A stretch of DNA of 64,000 nt. Origin: Clavulina sp. PMI_390. Taxonomy: Eukaryota; Basidiomycota; Agaricomycetes; Cantharellales; Hydnaceae. Both the position numbers and the translations under genes were made by a program. The notes under the pieces are model-generated. The model had not been told where the DNA came from, searched no databases, and worked only from the letters and a program-made list of their open reading frames with translations. Numbering within the stretch: position 1 is the first letter of the stretch; each line of letters starts with the position of its first letter. Positions 48,381-61,381 of the stretch are shown here, piece after piece. The stretch covers positions 112,376 through 176,375 of the forward strand of contig WIDE01000006.1 of assembly GCA_015039315.1 (NCBI GenBank), written 5' to 3'.

Positions 48381-49292
48381 TTACAACGGGGTGTAAGGCG
48401 GTGGTGGTGAAGATCCAAAGTTGTCTTGAGGTGCTTGTAACGCAGTGCGTAACCTCACGCGTATCGTTTCTTCGTCTGTCTTCAACAGTGCCCAGCGATC
48501 AGTGGTGGGTCCTTGTTGTATCCCAAAGCCAGTTAGGTTAGGCCCGCGTACTCGACGTGGGCACATCTCCAGCGCGGGGCAGGGTTCTTCTCCGTCCTTA
48601 GCATGAAGAGGATCGCACACGAAGTCTAAGGCCCCGTGGATGAGAATTTTGTGCACCCCTGTAGTGATGTAGGGAACATGTCGTTTCTTTGCACTCTATT
48701 CAAATGGGAGAGGCGGTCAGTATAGGGCCCGCATCAGATCTGGTGTGCAGACCCGAGATGACAATGAAGCGAGGCGAGGACGTACCTCGGATTTGTTCAT
48801 TCGAGTGGTCTGGAGCTGGATCTCCAGGATAACGTTTGAAGACTGAGATTTCTTTGTTTTCTTGGCCACTGGTAAGTAGGTGGAAAGGTGGTGGAAGAGG
48901 GGGGTTAGTCACAAAGAGCGTTGAAGTTGCAAGCAGAGACCGTAGGTGGGCACTGCGACGACCACTTTGTCGCCTAAGCGAGAAATTCGTCTCACCTTTG
49001 ATATTTTGCGAGCCCCCACCATTGATTAGAACCCCAGTTTTTGGTGATATCTCGTAACATTCTTCAATTTCAGGAGGCAGTTCGGCGAGTGTCCAGACGG
49101 TGGGCCCGTATTCAAGTTCTCGAGCGTATTCATCGTCCCATCTGATGACAGCCGTGGCGTCGGCCTCTGGGTTGATGCCGATCCAAGGGTTTAGGAAGCC
49201 GTCAGACGAATGATCTCGCCGGGAAGGGCATGTATTGACCTACCTCGACCGAACTTCACGCAGCTTGTGCCTTGGATACCGTAATCGCTCAT
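48381..49292 (-). CDS. Unrecognised protein with C-terminal PPxY motif
   Basis: Proposed exons on the minus strand: 49244-49292, 48996-49214, 48786-48868 and 48381-48695, summing to 221 codons plus TAA. I do not recognise the family. The protein has a conserved-looking middle (NPWIGINPEADATAV, WTLAELPPEIEECYEIS), a Lys-rich short exon (AKKTKKSQ) and a C-terminal block ending in PPPPYTPL, whose PPPY could bind WW domains such as those of Nedd4/Rsp5 ubiquitin ligases. The model needs a first intron of only 29 nt (49215-49243), too short for normal splicing. The start may therefore be wrong, or the annotated first exon may not belong. The three downstream exons have good splice sites and agreeing phases. 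Confidence 0.6.
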
Positions 49293-50576
49293 AGGAAGGG
49301 AAGGAGTAGTGGTTTAGTTATCTGGGTTGTTCACAGTGGAAACCTAGCAAGGGCGTTGGTTGATGATCGTGGGCGGATGAGTTGGTAAAGATCGTTCAAA
49401 GATTTTGCTCTCAAGGGCTAGGTTGTGAGGTTGTGGTGGAGGGTAGAAAGTGGTCCATTGTCCGCTCGATGCGCTTCTTATAACCCACAGGACCCCTTTG
49501 TCATGTACAAGGCCAAAGCACTGAGGCGCCAAAAGCAGTCCCCTGTCCGGCTTCTATGTTCCGTAGCACAAAAAAGGTGGCGATGCCATGGCGTTAGCTT
49601 GACGCAACCCCTTGTTGTCGGCTTGAGGGTGGTTGAGTCAACAGCGCTTTGTCGGTGCAGTGGCTCTAGGGGTTTCCGTGCGAACCTATACACTGCACTG
49701 ATCGTCGGACATGCTTGCAGTGAATACATCATCCATCAGGAATTTAGCCACTGACGTAGCAGATTGAATGTCTCTGTGTATTGCTAGGCGACGACTTTCA
49801 ATCGTGTCAGTCTGAGTCGGCCACGTGAGACATTGCACAGGTTTGTGGCGTTGAGGAGTAAGGTTGCTAAGAACTATAGTGGTGACGGAAAACAATGCTA
49901 TTGATCAATGAGTGGTGGCAGGGCACAGGGTTTCACCGCGGAACAGCTGCTCACCATCTTGAAACCGCTGGAATGGCGAGTCTGATCTTGGCTGCTTATC
50001 AGCCACAAACGTCGGGTCGCTCCACCGTCACCGTAACACTGTCACGCCACTTGAAGGCGAAGCAGCTATGCGATGCAAAATCTCCGCTCCTGTGCAATGA
50101 GCGCCTGCTTTTCGCAATCGAGTCATTTAATTCTCGATACATATCATATCTCCAAAGTTGGATGGAAATTCCTGCAGAGCTCGAGCTGAGATAGGCCAAC
50201 CTCACTTCATTCCATGTAACTCAAATGTCAAACAGCAAACTATAGTAAGCTAGCCAGGGGCTATTCGAAAAATATCGATCATCGGTCATGGAACATGGCA
50301 TCTGTCCAAAGTGGACAGCAATAATTTCAACATAACACCTAGCTATCGGACACGGAGCAACGAGGAGCCGAGGGAGAGAGAGAGCAAGGGAAGGTCGTAA
50401 TACTAATATACAGCCAGTAATGAAGGGAGGACGAAAGACGATAAAGAAAGAAGGGGTAACAGTAGCAGACAAAACAGTTTGGAAGGACCCAAATTAGACA
50501 CCGGGAAGCAAAAACAAATCCCAGAGATACAAAAGATTGACCCTAAACAGTGCGAGAAGATGATGCAAAGGTATCA
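49293..50576. other. Intergenic region
   Basis: About 1.3 kb between the unrecognised gene and the 3' end of the sugar transporter, both minus. Small open frames show no motifs. Confidence 0.5.
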
Positions 50577-53259
50577 TCAAACTTGCTCGGTATGCTTGGT
50601 ATCCGCGACCTTTTCGTGGGTTGAGCTGGCGACATCGGAGGTGTCGAGGTCGCCGATGTCATGTTGAGCCCTGGAGATATCCTCCGCACGCTTCTCGCTG
50701 CTGACGGCGCCGAACATGATGTCCATCTCCTCCAAACTCTTGTTCTTGGTCTCGGGGATGAGGAGGGCGAAGGTGCAGCAGCCGAGAATGTTGATAGTGG
50801 CGAAAGTCATGAAGAGCTTCCAGCCCAGGTTGGTCACCATAGTCGGGGTAATCTTGGACAAGACGAAGTCTGTGAAGAATAAATGGATGGCGATGAGAAT
50901 TGAGAAAGATAGTCAAAAGTGGACAGAATGAATACGCACTGAACAGCCACTGGGTGGCACTGGCCATCGCCAAACCGTAGTGCCTGGTCCTGTTCGGGAA
51001 GATGTCCGAGCAGTACACCCATGGCACTGGGCCCCAACCGCAACTGTAGAAGCACACATAGATGTACAGCAACCCTGCCATCGCCTTGCTAGCTGGGGCG
51101 GGGTTGGCCGCCTTGGGGTCGGGTGGATAGGTCTTGAGCAGAGCACCAACGATGAAGAAGAGCGTGCCCATTCCAAAGCCGGAAACGAAGAGCGACCACT
51201 TTCGGCCAGCAAGATCGACGAGGAAGAAGATGAAGATGGTGGTCATAGCCAGCTTCACGAGACCGTAGACACCAGAGGCGAGAAGGGAAGAGCCGTTCTT
51301 TGAGTAACCGATGGATTGGAAGACTACCCGAGGGAGGCGAGGGAGGAAAACGAAAATGTCAGTTATCGATGTACCCGAGAGGCATTTAAAAGAGCCAAGC
51401 GAAAGAAGCTGAACGTACTCGTAGGCGCATAGTAGTTGACCGAGTTCTGCCCAGAGAATTGCTGGAGCAAGAAGATCATGAATGCGATAATGAAACGAAT
51501 CCTGTTGCCGGGTGCAAGGAAAGCCTCCTGCCATCCGAGACCCTCACGGGCTTCGCGTTCCTCACGCACAGCAGCTTCAATCTCAGCCAGTTCGATGAGA
51601 ATTTCGGGGTCGGTGGTGGAGCGGCGACGGAGGAAAGCAAGGTTTTTGAGGCCCTCAGTCTCGCGTCCCTTCATGATGAGCCAACGGGGAGATTCTTTCG
51701 ACAGCAGGACACTGGAGAATGCGAGAACAAGAATATCAGCCCCACCGTTTGAGTGATCCAGTCAATGAACTGAGAATGTAGGGAGGGATAAGATGCGCAC
51801 CCAATAGTCATGAAACCAGCAGGAACGAGCTGAATACCGAACGGCACCCGCCAGACTTTTGCCCCACCCTTGATGTGCTGCGAGACACCGTCTGCATTTG
51901 GTGACAGATCGGTGACATGTTGGGGATTCATCGGTGAAAACGGGCAACGGGCATGGGATGGGTTGGAATTGGCCCATAGTGATGGCAACATCCGATTCCG
52001 CAAGACCATCATACAATCGCACAGAAACGATAGTTAGGGCCATCATTCAAAGAGAAGCAGAGGGATTCATAAACTCGGTCAGCAACACGTAATTGAACCC
52101 ATTGAGCAGGCAAAAATAAGGCACAGCACGTACAGTTAGTCCAATATGAGATCGCCACGCCAAGTGCGACGAAGATCTGGAACATGCCAGTGATACGGCC
52201 ACGGACATTCTTTGGCGAGCACTCGGAGACATATGCAGGTGCGACAGCTGAAATGCCACCAATTCCAAGACCAGAAATCACACGACCTGTTGGTTGGCGA
52301 TCGTCGTGTGTGCATGGTTAGAAGCATGGTTGGGCCAGGAAATTCGTGTCGGAGAGGGCGAAATCAGGCATTCAGAGAGAGTTGTGTGGGGTGGAAAAAA
52401 AGAAACCAACAATAGACGCGAGTCAATAGGCTGATCGGCTGATACATATGACAGGCGGCTTGCAAATCAGGCAGGCAGAAAAAATAAACGCACCAACATA
52501 GATCTCATTCAATCCCTTGTTGCCAGGACCAGCGACCGTGGTGAGGATAGCGCCAACGATGAAAATGAGGGCAAACACGATGATTGCGAAGCGACGACCG
52601 ATGGCAGCTGGTGGCGTGCGAGTGTAATAATGAATCGGGTGGGAGATTCGATCGGTGGCGGGAGAAACAAGCGAAGATGGCCACGGAGGGAAATTTTGGA
52701 CAGAAAAGAATGAGTCAGGTGGGGTAGGGGGGAGATTGGAGATGGGAGTGGATTGCTAAAAATGAGCTACGCACAGGAGAGGGGTGCAGAGCCAATGGCA
52801 CCGAAGAAGGCGCCGCCCTGAAGGACAGAGACGACGTTGGAGCTCACTGAGGGATAGAAAGGAAAGAGAGTTGTAAGCCCGAAGGTAATTGAGTCAGGAG
52901 GAGCATATGGAGGCGCGTACCAGCATTTACGTGAGCAGTGGTCGCATTGGCGAGACCAAAGTTGTCTTTGAACGCCGTCTGGGTAATGATACCACCGGCG
53001 ACACCTAGAATAGAACAGAAAAACGAAGCAGGTGAGTGAGCCGCAAGAGATAATGATTTCCATGAGATGTGGAGGCTTACCGGTGTCATAACTGCATCCG
53101 CCAGGTGAAGAACGCCAGAGCTCGGAGGTCAGAATCATTCTCAGACAGATCAGGATGTGCGGATTGGACGAACCCGAAGAGGACAATGCCCCAGTATGCG
53201 GAGGCGGCAAGGAAGTAAACATGGATGTTATCAAACATCCCTGGGGCCTGAGACGACAT
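50577..53259 (-). CDS. MFS sugar transporter (hexose transporter family)
   Basis: Ten exons on the minus strand: 53174-53259, 53081-53091, 52921-53004, 52775-52846, 52494-52607, 52134-52286, 51801-51891, 51419-51711, 50940-51323 and 50577-50869. They total 526 codons plus stop with all phases agreeing. Family motifs are present: LFGYDTGVAGG in the first helix (assembled across an 11-nt exon), GRRFAI after helix 2, RVISGLGIGG, KESPRWL after helix 6, QQFSGQNSVNYY in helix 7, AGRKWSL, and PETKNKSLEEMD after helix 12. The protein is a plasma-membrane proton/sugar symporter or facilitator. The exact sugar cannot be told. The C-terminal tail is polar and acidic. The 5' flank is CT-rich on the coding strand. 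Confidence 0.95.
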
Positions 53260-55983
53260 GATGGGAGGAGATCACTATTGGCGAATCGGCGCTCAACAAC
53301 AGCAACTAGAGGGAAGGGGAGGGGAGGGAGGAGAAGGGAGGGGACGTGTCCGCGAGGGAGGAACTCGTGCAGAGAAACACTTCAGTTGAACCCAACGGGA
53401 CTTTATAATCAGCCTAGGTCACACTGCCAGTCACGCTCCCTCCCCACATACAATCAAAACACGGGACATCAGGCGGTCCGCTGTTTCCCCGCAAATCCGG
53501 GAAATCATACCCATGCAGTACCCAAAATTTGGCTCACTCGTTTCTATTCCCGGCTTGAAGAGAAGAGACTTCGAGAGCGCCCATGGGTACCTTGGTTGGA
53601 AGCACCCCACACATCAACCCCACCTCCCACAACAGCGGATCCTCCCTCACGAACACTGTTTTTGGTGGGTTCTCCTATTTTTCTGTGCTTCTTTTGTGAG
53701 GTTATGTCACTCTAGAACCGTTGTGGGGAAAATAGACGGGCGGGCCGACCGGACCGCCGGGCAATGCGGGGCGCAATGTGCTCCTGTCCTATCCTATATA
53801 CTGCGGGGCCCCAGTACATCCGCCCATAGAAAGAATTGAGGATCTCCTCGTGGCGTGCCTGGCGCTCCCATACCTACAAACCGACTTGCTTCCAAACTTG
53901 GAACACTAAGGGTTTCTTGTGTCGGAATTGTGTAGCAATTGTTGTTGCAAGGGGCCGAGCAACCAATGGCCGGCCTCATTCAACATCACAACACAATTAT
54001 ACCGCCGGGCTGCTCAAAATGAGAGATCTACATCTTAGTGCTGGGTCGTCACACCCCCCTTTGAGCGTGAAAATTGGGATTGCACCATCAAGACGTGAAG
54101 AGAAAACATGCATGTCCGATGCCAAGAAATCCTATTGGCCAGATGTGCCAATAATGTGGTAGAGATATCTTTACGCCGAGAGCGGGCTTTGCAGGCCACG
54201 TTTACGCTCCGCAATCGATGGGGGTCAATGCTCCTCCTAAGCATGTAGCGTAGACGTGGGGAAGAGTGCGCTTTACGGTGGCAGTAGAGGCGGGGATATT
54301 GGCCCATCGCCGTTTGTACCAGATGCCAGGATTTCTCCACCTCTGCCCAGACATCACGGATAAGTAAGGTGCGGCAGTGCTCAATAAGCCTTGAGTAGCA
54401 CCACAGCTCATATCCGTCTGCTATAACATCGTTTCTAATCAAGGCTCTTCGTCCAAATTCCTAATGGTTTTTCTACTATTTTCCATCCCTGGGGGGCGGG
54501 GGGCGGCTTTTGACTTGCTATCATAGGCATTCACTCCTCAAAGCGTATGATAGTGGGTCAGGAATCTCAGTACCTTCCCCTAATTTCTGTAAATAAACTC
54601 TTATGCTGACTCGAAATTCAATGGGCTTGGTGAAGTACCAGAGAGCTTACTCTTTTTTTTAGTGCATTGGTGAGTCAGAGCCACTCAAGATGCCAAGCAT
54701 GTACCTTCTCAACCCCGAGCGCTCGCGGCAAAGAAGCAGCGAGAGTTCTTCAATCATATAAAGCGTCATCAATCAGCCCTAACAACGAAGGGGAAGACGG
54801 GTTGTTGACGCCCCGCTTTGGTGCCGAAGTATCGCCTGGCGAAAATAGTTCAAATTCCTCACGGTCAACCAAGGAAAAAAAACCTCCCCAAAACAAACGC
54901 ACGATATGACATATATACGGGGCGTTCCTTGTTGCCATGCATGAAGTGGGGCCGTCTCACGACAACGATAAGCCCAAAACGCATCAGAAAATTGGTGCCT
55001 CAATATTCACGCCGAATGAGTCCGAGAAGAGACAACAGATCTAGGCAAGAAGTGCCGCGGCCTCTCTCCTCAAAGGGACAAAAGGTAGCTTTGCAACGCG
55101 CATTAAAATTTGCCCCTACACTCCTCTTGTTTGATCGGGGTGAAGGTTTTGGTCGAGCAATCGGCGCTCAGGGTGGGGCGGCCGCTAAGTAGGCGGCCCA
55201 GTCAACGTGAAACTGACGGAGATCCGCCCGTCAACTGTCACAGAAACCACAGTTTTTCTTCAAACTCAGATGTGTCGCTTCTCGGTCAAGATTGTGATCT
55301 CGCGGGTGCAATTTTCAAGGCATCAGTGAAATGAAACGGTAAAGCAGGTCATGAATTCTTGTCTTGTCTCAAGAAATATACGTGACTCGCGATGAACAAT
55401 TCGTAAGCAGCCCCCTCAGCGAGAAGGGGTAAATCAAGGATAAAGTACATCAAAACACACCCGCGCCGAGCCGGTCGCTCAAACAACGAAAAGAAAAGCC
55501 CAAAGGCCCACTAGAAAAGGGGGAGTAGAAGATCAAATGTTGTTGGTAGAGGTAAAATGCGGAAGAATAGTGGACGCTATGCGACAGCGAAATTGAGTAT
55601 GCGGAGAACAGCGATGCAAAGGAATTACATGCGGCATACGGAGATGGGAAGTAGGATATGCGCAATATATGAGGATAAGTTGCATGATGAAGCGGTGTAG
55701 AGGGGTCGCGCGAAATTATGGAGAACGGAAAGGGTGCGCTCATGGTACAAATGCAAATGACGAATGGATGCTTGGGCGGAGGCGGCGGGGGAACCTGAAA
55801 AAAGGGGGTTGATGCTGAGGAGGCTGCGCAAATGTAATGCAATGCGAGAGACAAGAGGTATGGATGGTGAAGATTGGGGGTTGAGTATAAGGATGTATGA
55901 TTTGGGTCGAATTAGAATTAAGATTGCGAATAAGTTGATGGCGCCGAATGGATGAGAAACCAAGGGGAGCCTAGATCTAACAG
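53260..55983. other. 2.7 kb gene-poor interval
   Basis: This is the largest gap in the window, between the start of the sugar transporter and the 3' end of EPL1. It begins with a purine-rich tract (about 53308-53345, pyrimidine-rich on the transporter strand) and contains a G-rich run near 54490-54510. No coding pattern, RNA gene or repeat was convincing. Part of the right end is probably the EPL1 3' UTR. Confidence 0.5.
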
Positions 55984-58900
55984 CTAGCTAGGCGAGCTTC
56001 CAATGATTTGCTGAGGGCGAGCAGGGCTACGCAGAGCAAGGTGCGGGGACTGATGTAACATCGTTAGGTCTTGCTGTGGCAACGAGTGACCCAAAGGTGA
56101 TGGGGTCGGCGTCTGGCGGCGAGGTGTCTGGGGGGTGAGGTGCTGGTCTGCAACTGGTGATGACCCAGGATGCACCCCACTCATCAGCGGAGATGCTCGG
56201 CCGCCTTGTGCACCGTTCAATGGACGGACAGGAGACGCTCTTCCCGCTGTGGCAGCCACAGTCGGAGATGGCAGATTTTGCGGCACTGGTGACCCGGTCT
56301 GAGCAGCAAGAAGTGCCTGCTGAGTCGCAGCGAGGGCGTCACCTGATTGTCTCCACGCCATTTGCCTTCCAGGAGGCATCTTGAGTGCCATGTTGGTCGT
56401 AGTTGACAGCCCAACTGACTGTAGCGCAGCATTGGCAACCGTTGGCGTTGGCATAGCAGGAGCAGCCCACGCGCCGGTTTGAGCTTGCGTAGGTGGAGGC
56501 ATGAGGTTGGGCTGAGCTTGCCCATTCTTCAACTGCGCCTGTGCCAGCTGGGCTTGGACTGCCATAGCATGCTGTTGCAGCAGACGTTGTTGCTGGGGTG
56601 TCGCATTGGCGGTCCCATAGAGCTGAGCACCGTTCACCTGGCCGTTCACACCGTTCGCCTGAGCGGCCTGCTGCGCAAGGTGGGCTTGGTAGACACTCAG
56701 AGGGACTTGGGGGAAAGGATTCAACGGCTGCCCGCCCGGCTGGGGCTGCGCAGGACGAGCAGGAGAGATCTGGCCATTGACCCCATTGTGATCAGTCGTC
56801 TGCGATTGGTTTGTGACGGGCGAGGACCTTGCAGCAGCAGCGGCCGCTTGGGCTTGGGCTTGCTGTGCTTGAGCCTGACGCATCGCAACGTCTGCAGCAG
56901 ACATACCAGGGCTACCGTTGGTCGCACTCGCCAGCAGCTGGGCTTGATGTTGAGCAAGCAACTGCTGTTGCTGTGGCGTCAAAGGAGGTCGAGAAACCAC
57001 TCCATGCACACCAGTGACACCGTTAGGCTGCGATCCCGGACGTAGAGGTTGTTGGAGCTGCTGCTGGGCGCGCTGCTTGGCTAACAGTATCTGTTGCATT
57101 TGCGGCGTCAGAGTAGGGGTTGGAGTGGGGTGGATCCCGTTGGTCTGCGCGGCGCCCGTGATGGGAGTAGCAGAGATCGTGGGGATGGGGGTAGATTGGG
57201 GTAATGATGATGCCGCTTGTGATGTTTGGGAAAGGTTGGAGGTAGCTGCGGCGGGATTTGTTGCAGGAGCAGCGGTAGACGTCGGAGGGACAGGGGATGT
57301 TTGTGATGTGGTCGATGGAGCTTGAGCGGTGGGGGCCGGAGTCGAAGGCTTCTCAGTTCCAGCTGTACTCACAGCGGCAGCAGCTGCGGCTCGTGCCTCG
57401 AGCTGCTTCTTGCGATTCTCCATCAACTGGGTGTTGAAGTCAGTGCGAGCCTTGTGCAAAGGCTGCATTGCCTCCCCATGTGCTTTGAGTATGGCATTAT
57501 CAATCGACTTGAGGTGCGTTGTGTCGATATTAAGCCTTTGCAGCTCAGACCCGGTGAAGGTGGTGGCTCTCAGTGTAAGATACCGGATCTCGAAGTCGTC
57601 GACGAGCGTGCGATCTTCGTCGTCGGCAGCGAGGTCGTCATTGTCGAACCTCCATCGCTCATCTGTACGACGAAGTACTTCTTCCTGTTCAACTTGTGAT
57701 TGCGCAGTTGAAGTTGGTGAAGTCTCCATCGGGGACGATGGGCCCACGGGCTCGTTCGCATCCCAGACAGTAATGCTCTTCGCAAAGCGCTCCATGTAAC
57801 TCCGATTAAGATTCGAGGCGGCACCAGGAACAGCAGTTGGAGGACCTGCTCGACGGCCAACAGGCCTGCGATCGACATGGCATCGACCACCTCGCCCCAT
57901 TCGAACGCGCATAGAACGTCCCTCTCGTGCAACAGGTTCATCGGTCGATTTCCTGGACTCTCGTGCTTTTGCAACATCCTGGATAGTTCGGAAGAGTGCA
58001 GCGGCGGCCACGCCAGAGGGGCGGCTGGTGGGAAGCTGAGAAAATAGGAGACGATCAGAACCAGGTCGGAGCGCAATGAACATCCGACCTACATCGAGAT
58101 AGTCCTCCCATCCTGGCTGCCGTTTCTGGGCGTACGCATGCTCGATATCGGCCTCAACGCTGGCAGCGAGCTGCCGAGGGTTGATAACATCGACAGGTTC
58201 GGGGACTAATGGCGCTTGAGCAGCCTCCACAGTCTCTCGAGGCCGTCGCGACAGCTTGATCGTGCTAAGGTGCAAAATTTTCTTCAGTTGAGGAATGGCA
58301 TCCGAGGCACAGGAAACGTGGCATACCCTGACACTTCGCTAACGCGCTGTCGCTTTGCTGGAGGGCGTTCCTGCTCAATCAGAAGTTGGTCGTCCTGGGC
58401 AGCCACAACGGTAGGGAACTTGCGCTTGAGATCGTAGAGGCGCAATCGGGCCTCGAACACCTCCAAGGCGCCTTTGCCAACCTTGATCTTCTCGGTCTCA
58501 CGCATGACGACAGACGAGGCGAGGTCAGATACGTTTTGCAGCTCCATCCGCAATCGGGTGATTTTGTCGGCAGGGGTCGTGTCTGTCCGTCGAGTTTTCC
58601 GTACTGTCTTCCCATCACGCCTCCTGAAGCAGACGAAAGGATCGGTGTCATTCGACTCGTCCAGCTATACACGATAACACGGGTGCGTCAGTTCAACAGA
58701 GTTCATGAGCAGAAAAACAGCTAAACTGACGTTGAGCTGTGGGATGATCTTCTTGCCCTTGCGCTGGACTTTTCGCTGCTTCCACCATGGATAGATGGCA
58801 TGTGAGAGGCGAAGAAGCACAGAAGCATCCTTGCAATGCGGAGGAATTTCGAATGAGGCCCACAGGAAAGTGTTCGAGCTCGCAGTTGCGAAGGACGGCT

Positions 58901-59822
58901 CGAACTCGGCGAGAGGAGGAAATTGAGTAATATCCTGCAGAGATAGACAGCAACGTTATTAGACGGGTAGGGAAGAATACAGCAGAGACAAATGAAATAC
59001 GCACGAGGTGTAGGTAGGGGAATTTCTCATCAGTGAAGGTCTCAAACAGGCCCATGGTGAGTTCGAATTCGTTCTCCGAGATGACAAAGGATGCGGATTC
59101 GTTCTCTTTGGCCTTTTTGGTTTTAGGGGACGTGGAAGTGCCCTCGCCTTTGGCAGAGGCGTTATGAGCTTGGAGCCACCTGTCGTCTTTCTCGTCCATG
59201 TCATACGAGACACCAGACAGCAGGAAGCCATCAATGTGCTGCTCAAGGGTCACGGAAGATTGGACAAATGCAGAGGGGTCTACCCATTGGCCAGTGGGGT
59301 AGAATTCGGACCATTGGTCAAAGATTTTGGTCGCATCCGGAATCGGGATGTACACTGCAGGCGCTTCCGGTCCGGATTGGGAAGGTGGGCCTCCACCTAG
59401 ACGACGGGCGCTAGCAGCAAGGACTGGGTGGTCAGAAAAAATACAGAAAATGAACAAGAATAATCAGTATGCGTCAGAGAGTAGATTGAGGTAACTTGGG
59501 ACGCACCTTGGACGAGATGCTCCTCCTACGGAGATGGTGACGTGGCACACGGACATAACCGGAGATAGAGAAAAAAAAACATGCGTCAGCGTTGAGCGAC
59601 GGCCAGGCCCACAACCACAGCGACGATCGGCGCGATCTCACTGACCTTGGCATCCTCATGTTCGACACCAGCCGTGTCGATGTCGAGCGACTTGTGCTTA
59701 TTATCATCTTCATCAATAGTAACCAGTTCCCCAGAGACATCCCCGCTTAGGACCTTGAGGCGTGTTTTGTTGTTGATGGTCCTCCTTCGTGCCGTTGTAG
59801 GCACCTTGTCTAGACGAGCCAT
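55984..59822 (-). CDS. EPL1: Enhancer of polycomb-like protein EPL1 (NuA4 acetyltransferase subunit)
   Basis: Six exons on the minus strand: 59646-59822, 59507-59525 (19 nt), 59003-59423, 58731-58934, 58335-58665 and 55984-58281, giving 1149 codons plus TAG. The EPcA domain is clear: a basic start (ARRRTINNKTRLKVLSG), YIPIPDATKIFDQW, GVSYDMDEKDDRWL, ISENEFELTMGLFE, WWKQRKVQRKGKKIIPQL and NDTDPFVCFRRR. The region that follows is helical (AALEVFEARLRLYDLKRKF type). The C-terminal half is a long Gln/Ala/Pro/Ser-rich low-complexity tail. EPL1 anchors Esa1, Yng2 and Eaf6 in the piccolo module that acetylates histones H4 and H2A in nucleosomes. A 57-nt intron-like segment at 58036-58092 is in frame and open, so two isoforms are possible (1149 or 1130 residues). 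Confidence 0.94.
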
Positions 59823-61381
59823 AGAGCGTGCAGAAGAGATCGCCAACCCGCGCTCAACAACGTGGGCGACGTAGCAAGGTCCGGACTCTAAGCGCCGGAA
59901 ACCCTAGTTTAGTATGAGTGGGGAGTGACACAACGTGACAAACAAGCAAGTTATATACATGTGCGGCCTGAAATAGTAAGGTACAAAAATTGCAAGATAT
60001 ATGGCAAGGAAGATATAGTATAATTGATCAGGATGCATGCTGGATAGCAGTGGTGAAACGAGAATGCGTGGATGTTGTTTGTATCGGCGTGCAGCAGGCC
60101 AAAGATGACTGAGCTGCGCGCGCGAATGCAGAGGAAAGTGCAAGGAGAAATCACTGATCGATAGTCGATGGTAGTTGACCATTCGTACGGGGATCGGGAA
60201 ACAGGGATGAGGTGAAAGGCCAAGACAAACCGGCGAGCTCGAGGAGGTCATGAACAGCCTGAGCCCACTCCAGCTGTCGAGTGCTCGGAACATGAGCCAC
60301 GATCATGCTCCGTGCTGAGATAAAGACCAGAGCATTGTCGCATCCAGAGAGCGATGGACGACGCTTCCATTAGGGAAGGGTTAGGGGGAAGGGGAGGCAT
60401 TGCCTCGTGATCCACCGTCGTCGAACCGACGGACCGGAGTGGGTGAAGAGGAAATGAAGGATACAGGGGGTAATCCTCGACCAGGGTGATGCAGCGTACT
60501 GCTAGTAGAGTCCCAAGGGGCCGTTACCGCATCCGCTGGAGTCGGGAGGGGGAAACTACGGGACAATGGTAAAAAGGCACTTGCCTCATGCCTGTGTGCA
60601 GACAGCTTCAATGAATTAGGAATGACTTGGGTGCTTTCAGATAGCAAGAAGTAAAAGCATCAGAGCAAGAGGTGATAGCCATCGCCTCGATGCTATGGCA
60701 GAGGGAGGACAGCAGGGTTAAGTCATGGGCACGTGAGCACTGTGGCTGTGGTACGTACATGTATTGGCTTGAATGAACAAAAGAACGAACTGCCATTGAA
60801 CTCGAGCATTGTCCAAGGTTCACTGTAACTGGGCTTTAAGCCTATCCTTTTGCATACCACATTCTGGTTATTTTCATGACTGTGATGAACTCTTCGCCTT
60901 GCTTCTGTTGCGAGCTTACGAACGGATGAACGCGCGTCAAGTCCCGGAGTGGACCGAGCGATCGCACCATGTATTACCCTGTGTCCCGCAGGATCTCCAA
61001 GTGCACACGCCTTTTCGGAGATATGCGAAACAAAATGGGCGCTCAATAGCCTCGTCCGAATAATGTGGCGATGCCCTGCGGTACTCAAACTCACAAACCC
61101 CGAATCCAACCGCGATATACAATTTCATCAGCGTATTAGGCATGTTGCCACTGGAAGAGCCAACATCTAGGTCCGAGACGACGTGCGAGAATTCAGCAGG
61201 TGCGCTTGGAGAAACAATCGGGCGGCTTGAGATGTTCCACGCAAACCGCTACTATGTTCGGGCAGTTGTTTCGCGTGAAAACGGCCCCAACGCTTGAAAT
61301 ACCAAGTGAGATTCAGCTCAATGTATCATAGAGAGAGCTCTAATTGCCGGTATTTCTAGTGTGATAGAAGCTTTATAAATC
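59823..61381. other. Intergenic region
   Basis: About 1.6 kb between the start of EPL1 and the 3' end of the histidine-phosphatase gene. Short open frames only. Nothing recognisable was seen. Confidence 0.5.

Noticed and set aside
55450..55963. Minus-strand frames downstream of EPL1
   Set aside because: They have no motifs and lie immediately after the EPL1 stop. They are probably 3' UTR.
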